Below, piece by piece: positions 34,954-46,147 of a stretch of 64,000 nt of DNA; the stretch's first letter is position 1, and the number at the start of each line of letters is the position of its first letter. A program made the position numbers and the translations under genes. The stretch is from Pyrrhosoma nymphula (taxonomy: Eukaryota; Arthropoda; Insecta; Odonata; Coenagrionidae): the NCBI GenBank assembly GCA_963573305.1, contig OY754339.1, positions 86,335,838 to 86,399,837 on the forward strand. Direction: 5' to 3'. Below the pieces are notes generated by a model. It was not told the DNA's origin. It worked only from the letters and a program-made list of their open reading frames with translations, and made no database searches.

Positions 34954-36123
34954 TTAAAGAATTCTAATATTACTAGCTAGGGTATCAGTTCTCACCAAAT
35001 GTTCAGATGCCCCAGAGTCCATAACCCAGTCATCTTTGGATGTATTCTCCTTATCAGCTTTACCCTCAATATAACATGCTTCAACTTCAGTAACAAAATT
35101 ATAAATTACGTCTTCACTAGTTAGTTCATTAGTTTGGTAATTTGAATTAGTATTATCTCTCATATTTGTAAGATGAGCTTGATGGCTACCTCTATTATTA
35201 TAATTCATACCACCTCGGCCACGATAGTTGTTTACATTCCAATCCTGATGGCCACCGTCGCACTGCTGATGCTGATTCCCACGGCCTCCCCGAAAGGGAC
35301 CGCATCCTTCATGTCTACCGCGTCCTCGATGCTGTTGATGGGCACCACCTCCCGGTCGGAAGCAGTCCGCAATCTTGTGTCCAACACTTCCACAATTATT
35401 GCTTGGAAATTGGAAAATTGGCTTTGGTGAAGCTGTACCTCCTCTTCCTCTGAACCCAGCAAATGCCGTTGGCTGGGAATTCACATCTTTCAGTCTCTTC
35501 TTTCTGTAATGGCCTTGCTCATATTCTTCTATTTGCTGTTTCACTATTTCCATATTTAAATCTTGAGTTGCAGCAACAGTTCGTAATGAAGTTGCTACAC
35601 TATCATATTCACTTGGCATAGTAATGAGAAAATGAATTATCTGTTGCCTTAGATCATACTTGGTTCCCGCTTCATTAAGTTTACGAACAGTCTTATCAAA
35701 TTCTGTACAAAATTTCTCAAACGTGTTTTGGTTAGGCAAATATCAAATATCTCAGATTTTGAAATTTCTTGGTGAGACTAATCATGTTCGCCATAGTTGT
35801 TTTCTCGTATCTATTTTTCAGAGCAATCCACATTTTGTGAACGGTGGAGAAACCGACAGCTCCATTTTGATTCTTTCAGTGATATATCTCTTCATTCTTT
35901 TATTATCTCTCTCATATTCTTCCAATTTCAATTCTCTTAATTTCTTCGCTGCTGGGGTTTCACCCGCTGGGGCAGTTGAGTACGGCGCTATTATTTCTGA
36001 ATATAGCTTCTTTATTATATACCTTGCGTTCTTTTTGTCCAGTAGTAATTCCACCAAGAATTTCCAATTATTGTAATTCTTCCCATCAAATTGTTGCATC
36101 TTAAATTTATCTTCTTCGTCCAT
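34954..36123 (-). pseudogene. Copia Gag and protease
   Basis: The start MDEEDKFKMQQFDGKNYNNW is the typical copia Gag opening (F-G-x-N-Y-x-x-W). A frameshift near 35780 leads into FEKFCTEFDKTVRKLNEAG and LITMPSEYDSVATSL, the UBN2-type Gag core. A long Gly/Arg/His-rich tract includes a damaged zinc knuckle (NNCGSVGHKIADC, first Cys missing). The end WVMDSGASEHLV contains the aspartic protease DSGAS motif. Confidence 0.9.
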
Positions 36124-37004
36124 TTTTAATGTTTCCGGTTAACCAGAATAATTAATGTTCACTTTCTTAAATATTCCACAAAACGCATGAGACACTGCAG
36201 CCAGGCACTGAGTTAAGTGGATCCACATAAAACTTTACTTCTTCTATAACGTGTCTGGGACCGTGACCTGTTGTCTTTTGTATTTTCTAAATGATTTTTA
36301 TTTTCTTAAGAATTGGTAGTTACATTTCCGATACAAGAAGTCAATTCAACACACAACAACATCTGTATTATTACGTCACCATAATCATTCATATTTCTTT
36401 TGTTTTTGCATATGAGAAATTGCAAAGTCTAACAAAATCTAGATAAATAGAATGTATGTTGCATAGTGCATGCTCAATACATTTGCTCCCTGGCATGAAC
36501 AAGTCTCTGTAATATTTGCCTCCACTCCTGTTGTATAAGTTATTGGCAATGAATCTGGAAACTTTTTTCAACCCAAAGAGGCTCTTTTGTCTAATTTATG
36601 CCGTTAAATTTTAGATTTTGATGAAGGAACAACCAGAAAAAAATGCTTTTTTACCATGTGATATTTGGCACCTTCGACGAAAATTCCAGGCACGTCCATC
36701 GAAATGAAAAAATATCTGTAGCCCTATTGCTTGAGTAGTGATGATCTGTTGCATTTAGGAATGATTTCTCATTGATTTAACTATGTGGAATACAAACATT
36801 GCTCATCACAATGATAAAAAAAGTAATTTTCCAAACTTATTATTTTTTCTGACCTTGTGGTTTCACATCATAATCCAAGTGATGTGAAACTATCAAAACC
36901 CATCAATTCAGAAAAATAGAAAGTATGGAAAGTGACTTTTTTTTAAGTAAAGTGAAAAAGTATTTTTTTTTATCCTCATGAAAGTAACTGCTGCATTTTA
37001 CAGC

Positions 37005-38075
37005 TGAACACTGATTATCTGTGCCAATGGAGGGGAAAGTCCATTTGGATAACATAAAGTGGCATTCATGTTCAATTTCGAGGTAGTTTTGGCCTTTGTT
37101 TCAGTACCGTGCTTTTTCAAAGTCTTTCGCGCATATTGCATTGAATTACTCATTTTTCCTACCATTTCCTTTATTGGACAATTGTTCATTCCTTTTAACT
37201 TGTACGAAACATTTCACCAACTAAAATTAATACCTGTTGATTGGTGAATTTTATTCTCAGGCTGTGCAATTGACTCCATTTTTATGTGCCTACTTATGGT
37301 ATTTGCCTTGCAGTCAGTGTTTAAGTTCATGATCGCAATGAAATAAGATCATCGTGAGGAATCTGAGACTAGAGACAGGGAGTGGCTGATGCACATTTGC
37401 ACAACTACAGCTTGTCGGCAAGTTGTTTATACACCCAATGAAGGTTTCTCATTGGACATAGCCAGTAACTTTAATACGTTTTAAGGTACAAATAATCCTT
37501 GATTCACGCAATCATCACAATTAGCTATAAAAAATCTGTCACTTTCTTTTGCTTTTTTGCAATAGATATTTTCTTTTTTATGGCCATCCAAAATTTTCTA
37601 ACCCACAAAGTTTCTTGTGTGGCAGTGTCATCTTGGAGAGAAACTGATTTGGATTGTTTCTTCCTCATCACTATTGAAGACATCTATGCTCCCTTAATTA
37701 GTATTCACAGTTCTGGTGGCGAAGATGATAGAATCGTAGACATTTTGAGTCAATTATTTTCCTGAAGGAAACTTAGCAAGTAAAAAACAGCTGCGGAAAC
37801 AGTATAAGCTAGCTCCACTGTGTCTATGATGCAGCACTGTCATTTGCTTAATTGAATAGCCTGCTGCAGGAAAACCTTTAGTGAGGGGGAAATGTAGAAA
37901 TTTTGTTGACTTGAACACGGCTGCTGGCTGCGAGTAGGAACAGAAGCAAAAGAAGGTGGGGAGGGAGGCGGTGGAGGGAATGGAAAGGAAGAGTAGGGGG
38001 GGGGGGGGGTTGTTGAAGGACTGATTGTCGGATAATCTGATGGGCAGTTGATCGAATTTCAGATAATCGGCACTC
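37005..38075. mobile_element. Non-autonomous TA-flanked element with decayed ends
   Basis: The left GAACACTGATTATCTGTGCC (37006) and the right TCAGATAATCGGCACTC (to 38075, then TA) are inverted. The right terminus GAGTGCCGATTATC is related to the MITE terminus at 5401. The middle contains a G-run at 37997-38010 and no clear coding region. Confidence 0.55.
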
Positions 38076-38889
38076 TACTATGATATGTTGAGGTCTTGGA
38101 AGTTGTTACTATTTTATGAGGCATTTTCATTAATCTGTTCAGAGGCATTTTTTTGTAAATGCTTTTATTTAAAAATCATTTCATTTGTGTTTTATTTGAT
38201 ATTTTTACTTGTTTACTTTGTTGGATTACTGCTTTATATTTTGTTTTATGAGCTGTTGAATTGTACAGAGCATGAGTAAAAGCTATATGTAATTAGATTT
38301 TTTGGAATAAATTTTTATTTTGGCCTGCAGTCTCATGTCCTGCCTTTATCCCAGGATTAATTCTAATAAACTTTATGAGTAGTTAAACCTTTGTCCCAGG
38401 TCTTCAAGAGCTTATCAATATTGATCGTGTATGAGGAATATTTTTACATCCATGTGTATTTTTTTACCTGGTCGCACTGTTCCACAGAAGTTCTAATATT
38501 GCATTTTGTTTTCATTGCCATTAATAGCTGTTTTTGTTTGGGTGATATATTTCCTTTATTATTTTCTTAAGTTTAACGAAATGCATTCATTCGGCATATC
38601 AGCGGACACTGCCTGGAAAATTGCATAACCCTTTAATTGCGGAAGTCTCACGCAAGTGAGTCATGGATTTATGCTTCCAGTTACAGATGATGCACAGCGT
38701 GAGTCTTCCACCCTTGGTAAACAATGCACTTTTTGAGTTATTCCTCCCACAGAAACACCCTTGGGATAATCACTTCAATCTGAAAGGGTTTAGTACAATG
38801 CCAGCTCAGTTCCATGTCCCTGCTGAATATTTCTCTAACTCTTTTTATTACCGCGCTCATTTTAACTTGCCTGTTTGTTGCTTGTCCGG

Positions 38890-39300
38890 ACGTAATCTTG
38901 TAGTTGAAATCTAACCCACTTCCCAATGTTCAGTCTAGCATAAATTTGGCACACCTACTTACTCTCAATGATAATACATGAATCAGTCATTAAATTCACT
39001 AATAACCAAGTTAATCTACTGAATTTAATTTTTTTTTTTTTTTACATTTTGTGTTGTGGGTTGCGTCGTGTAGCCCCATTTCGGTAGAATAGTGAAAATG
39101 TAACTCCTCGCACAAATTAGGCAGTGTGGTTTAGGGACCTCTGGCACTCTTTTCCTGTCATTGAATCTTTTACGAAGGCACTTGGAGCTCACCTTCCCGC
39201 CGCTGATGTCACTGGTAGAAGTTAGCATTTATAGTGAGAAGAAATTCTAATAATTTAAATTTCAAAGAACCGTTTCACAATTAATATAAAGACTAAAAAG
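38890..39300. repeat. Dispersed repeat, copy A
   Basis: GAAATCTAACCCACTTCC, ATACATGAATCAGTCATTAAATTCACTAAT and GAAGAAATTCTAATAATTTAAATTTCAA recur in the same order at 59338-59880. No coding sequence is seen. Copy A lacks the 233-base hairpin insertion present in the other copy, so it serves as the empty-site reference. Confidence 0.75.
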
Positions 39301-41439
39301 TAGAAAATAGTAATATTAAAAAGATACTTTTTTAAAAAACCATGCTTACATTCAAGTTCACTAAAAAGTAAAAAAATAATTTTGTCATCACTCGTAAAAT
39401 AAAAGCGTGGGTGCTTTCTCTTAATCAACATCCAACCTCTGTCATTTATATTATCAATATCTATTCCACAAGTGCTTAACTGCCCTTCTTATGAGCATGG
39501 ACCATTTGAAGACTTGATTTGAAGTTATAACAATGGCTATAAACCCGAACATGATGTAAATAGAATAAGTAGAGGAGTTTTTTTTACTGGAAATCAAAAT
39601 GTAATGAAGTGGCAAGATCTGATGTCACCTTGGCCCTCCTGGTGCTGATAACTCTTTTAAAGGTAAGAATCAAGTTTATTGATCATACAGATGCTGACCT
39701 GAGAAAATCACTGGCGAGACTCAAAATTAGAATTGCTGATGAGATCCATGTCCTAGAAACTTACTCTCCTCCCTTTTTTCCGAGAAATAATGCCCATAAT
39801 CATTGAGTTGGAAAGAAGGCTTCCATGGAGAGGATTGAACGAGACAGGGCTTCCAGGTTCTCTTCCTTGTGAGTTCATCCTGGAGGACCAAGTTGTCCAC
39901 GAGGGTGAACTCATGTGGAAGAACTCAGATCTTCAAAATCATTGAATACCTAATGTTTCATTTGTCATTGCATGTCCATTTTTATTTTTGTGAATGCACC
40001 TTCATCTCAAATTTTAAAGGGCTAAATGTGAAATTAGAGTGCTAAAAATTGACACAGTTAACTTCTTGTTTTTTTGTACTTTCTGTATATATTTTGCACA
40101 GATTTCTAAAAGTCTGTGTCAAGTTCGTGTGTATATCTAGTTATTCAAGAGTTTTGGGATGGAGTGTTATAGCGATCTGAGGGTATAGTGACTCTTAATA
40201 GGGAAAATGAACAAGCTCCCTGTCATGGAATACTTGTCTAAAGCATTGGTTATACGCATACAGATGATTTTGATCTGAGTAAAATTGTGGTTCTCCTGGC
40301 GTAGTTTGAAGCTTCATCATTTTTCAGTATGGGTTTGTAGATATGACTGTGATTAGTCTAATGTTAAAAGATTTCTCTTGTTATTGGATAATTATATGTG
40401 ATGTTGATTTGGTGCATTTTATTATTAACTTCCCAATCACGTAGAAAATTGTAATTTTTCTTTGAGTTTAGTTAGGCCATCCTTAATGACTTTACTGTTG
40501 AGCTTTTAAAAGGGCAGATGTCATCAGTGATGAATACATTTTCGAAGTATGATGAATGCATAATGAAAATTGAATGCGTTCTTAACAATTTTTAATTTTT
40601 AGAAACTCATTGGGATGTACACACTGAGATAGTGATGTCATACACACTGTCTCACACTGGTTCAGTGATTTTTAGTTCTTCCTTCTGCGTAAAACCTCTT
40701 GTCAACTTAATTTTGTCTCAATTGCCTGCTGATGCCACTTGAACTAGATGGAGCATTTTTTTTCATCAGCAATTTTCCCACATTCTCTTCATGGCCGGCC
40801 ACGGTAACCTTTTCAATAATCCAAGTGGTGTAGGCTAAGGTCACCCATCTTCTAAGCCCAGATGGATCTGAAGTCACATATTTCTGATAGAGGTGGAATT
40901 TCCTATCCTTCAGTGACAAGTTATTCCCTAGATTCCTATCCTTCAGCTTATTGTCAGATGTCATCATTCCAAAAATTGGTTTTCCAAAGCTTTTCACTCC
41001 AGTCTCTTCCCAGCTAAATGCTTTCTTCCTGCTCTATTCCTTATTTTAATGTATGTTGTAATTTTTCTCCGCATAATTCCATTCTTGGTCTTCCTCAATG
41101 AATTATTCCCATTCAGTTTTCCTTCCATTATTGTTTTCATGGCTCATAATGTGTCCATAACATTTGCCAGCTTTGCTAAGTTAACGTGAAGCATATTTTG
41201 CTGCCCAGCTCATTGTAGGGCTTCTTAATGATGATGGGGGATCGAGTTGGTGAGGTGGCCAGAGTACTGTCCCTTGTTTGAATTCAGGCAGTGGTGAAAG
41301 TTATACAATGGAATCATAGTATCAACTTTGGTGAAAGCACTTTAAGTGTCGTACTGTATCCATTGGGTGGAATTTTTACAAGTAGACCCCTTGGCACCTA
41401 TCGTTAAGAGTGGGCAAATGCCGATTTCTCTCCAACCTT

Positions 41440-41650
41440 CTGTCATATTATTTATTTATTTATTTATTTCATCAACCTGAATACAGCCTCGAGGACCATT
41501 TTACATCAGGCGTTGTAACAGTAACTAAGGAACCCACACACACAACCATGTCCTGGGAGGAGAAAAATCCTCCACAGGTGGGACTCGAACCCGCAAACTT
41601 TGGGTTGGCAGGTGATGACGTTACCCCGCCGCCACTGAGGCCGACAAAAT
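41440..41650 (-). mobile_element. tRNA-derived SINE with (AAATA)n tail
   Basis: Minus strand: GGCCTCAGTGGCGGCGGGGT AACG has an A-box form; GCGGGTTCGAGTCCCACC is a perfect B box with the T stem GCGGG/CCCAC nearly paired. A body follows with AGGATTTTTCTCCTCC and ATGGTCCTCGAGGCTG. The 3' end is AAATAAATAAATAAATAAAT at 41470-41450, a LINE-type tail. Length and order are those of a complete SINE. Confidence 0.8.
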
Positions 41651-41699
41651 AATACATAATTTCATTACCAACTTACCCACCTATCCTTCATGGCACAAA

Positions 41700-42720
41700 T
41701 TATATTAGTTGTCTGTTGCCTCCCTGAATAATCAACCAACTATTCCTAATTAGTGATTCTATCTGTCCATTGATCTTATTATGTAATTCCCTTAAAATTC
41801 CACATGTCCATTTATCTCAATTCGAGTGCTGTTACTGCCCATGTTCCTCTGCATTAAGAGTATGCTCCATGAAGGTGCTCTAATGAAGTGTTTCCTTACT
41901 TTCAAGTTTGTATATCTTACTGTCAGAGGACTCTTCTTCATTTAGTATGTATTCTTCCCTTGGGCTACTCTACTCGATCTATGTTTCTTGCTTCTTCCAC
42001 CACTGGTGATCCGACTTCCCAGTATGCGAAATTCTTCCACTTGCTTCTGTTTTTTGTCCAAGTTTGACTGTGCCTCGGACATCATGATTTCTACCACCAA
42101 TGATTATTTTGGTGGTAGAAATCTCTTCATTAATCTTCAAAATTTATTTCTTCAGTTTTCCGTGCAGTTCAGCATTCTCAACAGGTCCTCTTTTTCCCTT
42201 CCAAAATTTGTGTGTCATCAGAAAGGCATAGGGGAAAAATCCTCATCCTGGCATCATCCTGGTTGCTTCTCCTTGTGTGTCTGTTCCTGTTCCTAATTGT
42301 TCTGTCATTTCTATTACTGCATTTTCCATGCAGTTATTGAAGAACATTTGTGATAAGCACATCCTTGCAATACTCATTTCCTCCTTGCTGCCACATTTTA
42401 TCAATGCCTACTGTGTGATGCCAGATCTCTCGAAAGAGATCAGTGCCTTTCCTTTCCTGCACTTGAAGGGTCATATACTTGATGGCTCATGTCTACTGTT
42501 CTACATACAGCCTGCATATTTATTCTTTTATTGATAAGTGGTGTTCCAATGCTTTTCAGGATAGTCCTCTTTCAATTTAATCACCTTAATCAAGTGCTTT
42601 CTCCAGTTGATTGAATCCAGTGTACATGGACTTGTCTTTTTGCATCCTCTTCTCTTTGCAAAGTCTCTGTTCTGTAATGATGTCTCTTCTGTTCCATCCC
42701 TATCCAGTTAATTCTAGTGA
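41700..42720 (-). pseudogene. LINE reverse transcriptase remnant (craniofacial-development-protein-2-like RT type)
   Basis: On the minus strand around 42050-41975: KQVEEFRILGSRITSGGRSK, the post-RT block EEFxYLGSxITxDGR of RTE/I-type RTs, continuing VAQGKNTY and NLKVRKHFIRAPSWSILL. Upstream pieces (42720-42060) show RT-like wording, for example INWRKHLIKVIKLKEDYPEK, with many frame breaks. Heavily decayed. A 15-bp hairpin GATTTCTACCACCAA / TTGGTGGTAGAAATC lies within it at 42086-42123. Confidence 0.6.
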
Positions 42721-45332
42721 AAAATCTCCAGATTAACATTACAGTTCTTTATATTCCAGAGGTATTCATGACATGATTCTCAAGAGCTTTTGTGTTTTTA
42801 GAAAATTCAAGCAGAAAGATTAGCCAAGAGGCTGCCAGGCGGCAGTTAATTTTTCTTTTCGCTTTATTGTGGCCATATATCCCCTGAATTGGATGGTCTT
42901 AAGCTGTTAATTAAAATCCTCTCCTTTAAATCTGAAGATGATGCCCCTTCCAGTTAAATCATATGCCTCTGTAATACTAATGGTTTATTGTCCATATTAT
43001 ATTATTTTCAAAGTTAATTATTTAGTTTTTATGTTGCATTAAGCCATTTTTATTTATTTATGGCGTTTATAGTTCACCCAATATGAAAAAATATTTACAG
43101 GATGAACTCATAACAGTTAAAATCGCATTCAAAACCAGTCAAAGCTGGCTGAAACAATGCATAAACATTGTCTTAAAAAAATGGACACATTTTGAGCTTT
43201 TGACAAGTTTTCCATTATTTCCTTATGAAAATGCTCCTTAACCTTAAACAAATTTAGTTCTTTACAAAAGTTGTTATTAACTAATACAAATTCTATTCAA
43301 GGGTTCATTGCAATAGTTGCTCTTCACATCCCTTTTATAAAAAGTCAGTCCTCTTTTGCCTTCCCTTATTAGTTGGGACTATTAAGCTTAATTTAATTGA
43401 CAATTCCCCACTGTCACCTTTGTTAATGACATGTAAAAATATCAAATAATTCAACACTCTCCTGTCACCCAGTGTTAGGAATTTAAAAATTTCTAATAAT
43501 ATTTTATAATTACATAATTTTCTAACAGGATGTATATGGTAGTGTGCCTATGTTATACAAATTCCTCAAGAATCTCTTTTGGACTCTCTCAATCATTTCA
43601 TCATGCAGTAGAAACTCAATAATATGAAGCACGATAATCCTTAGTTTGGATTATACGAAGCAAAACTGTTGGTCCCAACCAAAAGCCTTCACTAAATACA
43701 TGGCGTTATTCGATAATACGAAGTTTCGAAATTATGAAATTTACGATGTTACGAACCTCGGCCCTGGTCCCCAGGAAAAAATTGAATTCGTTTTTACGGA
43801 CCATGGCGAAAAATTGAATCAGCAAAACTCTTTTTGCAGATGTAGAAACCTAGAAAATCAGCATTATCAAATTTTATGCATCAAACATGTGAAATGCGTG
43901 AATGATTGTGTATTCTTCTCTCCAGCACTCATATTACTGTTGACAGCATTATATTATATAAACAATTCCCTTTGGTTAAAACTCACGAGCGGTGCCACAT
44001 GTTGTACTCGCTCATATAGGCCCATAAAGAACAGGTCATGACACGCACTTGTCTAATGTAATCTGCCATCTTGAGTCTCAGTCGCAGCGGGAATTCAAAT
44101 TTTGCGTACAAATAAATGGTGAACATAGGTACAAAGAACCACGATTTAGGTACTTTCTTATTTAGCGATGTAGAGCTATGACATTTTACGTATTTATAGG
44201 CAATACAATGGTAATTGATAATATCTATGGTCCGTGGTTTGCCTTCAGAAAAATTGCCAATCCAGCTATGGCTCAAAACTTCACACTTGAGCGCATTGCA
44301 TGCATAGACACAAAGAACCACGATTTACTTTCTTATTTGGCAATGAAGAGCTATAAAAGCTTAGGCATTCATAGACAATACAATGATAATTGATAGCATG
44401 GTTGTACTTTAACCTTTATCAACCGAGCGTGTCTCTCCGGCACAAATAAATTATCGCTAGACTGCCGAGCGTGTTCATATGGCACACTGCGTCCTCCTTT
44501 CACTCTCAAGGCCCCTGTGACTGTCAAATGATAGAAAGTCATATTTTGGTAGGGGCATTCGACTAAGAATATATCTTTCTTCCATCTGAATTTTTTTCTG
44601 TGGATATCTCACGGTGTTATATGTTGTTTGACGAAATATCACATGAAGAATCCAACTCCCGTCAACAAGGTTAGCTTGCCGTTTGTATGAGGAGGGAACC
44701 GAATACTTTCCTCAGTACAAATGAAGTTATAGACCGCACAAAGATATATATTTCTATAAGAGAAGCATTCAGAATATAGAAGGTCCTCCTATCATGAGAA
44801 TTTTTTCTTGGTTATGTCAAGATAATGATATTTTGTTTGACCATCTTTCGCCTAAATGATGCATCTCCTTACTCTAGGTTTGTTTACTTGGTATGAGACC
44901 AGGACACTTCATCCTTTTGCCATGACAAAGAAGGATATATAGCCCAATTATATCCTTATCATCTCAGAAAGCACTCAACGATAGTAGCATCTTACTTTCA
45001 TGAGAGGTTTTTTCTTTATCGCCATACGCATAATAGGTTCCGCTGGACCATCTGTCCGCAGAATGACTCATCCTCTTTGTTCGAGTTTGCTTATCTCACT
45101 GGTAAGGAGGAAAGGGAATCTTTACGTGAGCACAAATCAAGATAACAGGATGCTGAATGATGTCTATGATAGCATGCGAGCCTTTCTGTATACATACACT
45201 TTGAAGTCCTTCCCGTCTGCAAATCTGTTGTGACTAACATTTTCATATCATCTCAGACTGGCTCGGTGAGACAGTCTCTCCTGAAACTGATCGTTCAAGA
45301 GTGTTGTGTACTATGGCATGAGTATTTCTGAG

Positions 45333-45742
45333 ACAATATTATTAGTAATATCGTAGTTCTAGTAATAAGGCTTCTGGAAGAAGAGGAAGGTATAGAAATT
45401 CTGACAGAGAGCAGTTGTGATGGAGACAGTGACAAGGATGTTGAGCCCTCCTGGTGTTTACCGTTGTGGTCTTTCAAGCAAAGAGTGCATGCGCTCACCG
45501 GACCATCGTATAGCTTAGATAAAAATCAAGCACCACTCACGATAGAGAATAGTCCCCTCGATTTTGTCAAATTATTTTTTGGAAACAAAGTTATTTTGGA
45601 ACGAGGTGATTGTGTCGTTCACCGGACAAGTTATTTTTCATCAGTATATTTCTATGAAACACGACTTCGATTCCCGGAATGTGAACTTGGGCTGTGTGTA
45701 GACCTCTTTTTCATGATCTATCGCACAATTGCCAATATATGA
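45333..45742 (+). pseudogene. piggyBac transposase N-terminal remnant
   Basis: The frame has an acidic stretch EEEEGIEILTESSCDGDSDK and then WSFKQRVHALTGPSYSLDK, NQAPLTIENSPLDFVKLFFG NK. The pattern GP...P...SPLDFxxLFF is the conserved start of the piggyBac DDE domain region. It ends after a frame change, so the catalytic Asp residues are missing. An inactive copy. Confidence 0.75.
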
Positions 45743-46088
45743 ATTGCGTAGCTGGCTGACATCACTATGATAATATTCAGCTCGAAGGAAAATGTGCAGG
45801 TATTTACGAAATTTACATGACCTCATGAATATGGGTTTTATTGCCAAAGTTGCTATTTAAGTTTTTGAACTGCAGTAAATTTCCATATGCAAGGTGCACT
45901 CATGTTTTCGTATCAGAAATATAAATAAATATCGCCGTACGTTATAGGTTTTATCATCAACTCTCAGCAGTACCTTGAGCCTCCATCTCTCTCCCACCGT
46001 CTCACTTCTTCATATCTCTCAATTACCCCTACCTCCCCCTCCCATCCTCCACCTATCTCTTCCCCCTTCTTTATCAAGAATATTTTCC

Positions 46089-46147
46089 CTCACTCTAACC
46101 CTTTCTTTTTGGAGACATCGTCTCTAAAAAGAAAGGGTTAGAGTGAG
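46089..46147. repeat. 28-bp-arm hairpin within the piggyBac
   Basis: CTCACTCTAACCCTTTCTTT with TTGGAGAC (46089-46116), a three-base loop, and its complement at 46120-46147 with one mismatch. It adjoins the pyrimidine-rich block at 46000-46090. Nothing shows a function. Confidence 0.9.

Larger units (their letters stand above)
33560..36123 (-). mobile_element. Ty1/copia retrotransposon remnant lacking reverse transcriptase
   Basis: In minus-strand order: Gag start (36123), Gag body and protease (to 34954), GAG-pre-integrase and integrase (34767-33898), and the integrase C-terminal region ending at a stop (33560). At least three frame breaks separate the pieces. No RT or RNase H text follows downstream of 33560, where a copia element should have about 1.8 kb more, and I could not identify LTRs on either side. 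It is therefore a 3'-deleted or defective copy inside the BTB-gene intron, antisense to the gene. Confidence 0.9.

Noticed and set aside
40707..40997. 96-codon minus-strand ORF as a gene
   Set aside because: Possibly part of the decayed LINE to its right, but no conserved RT block is visible, so I leave it uncalled.
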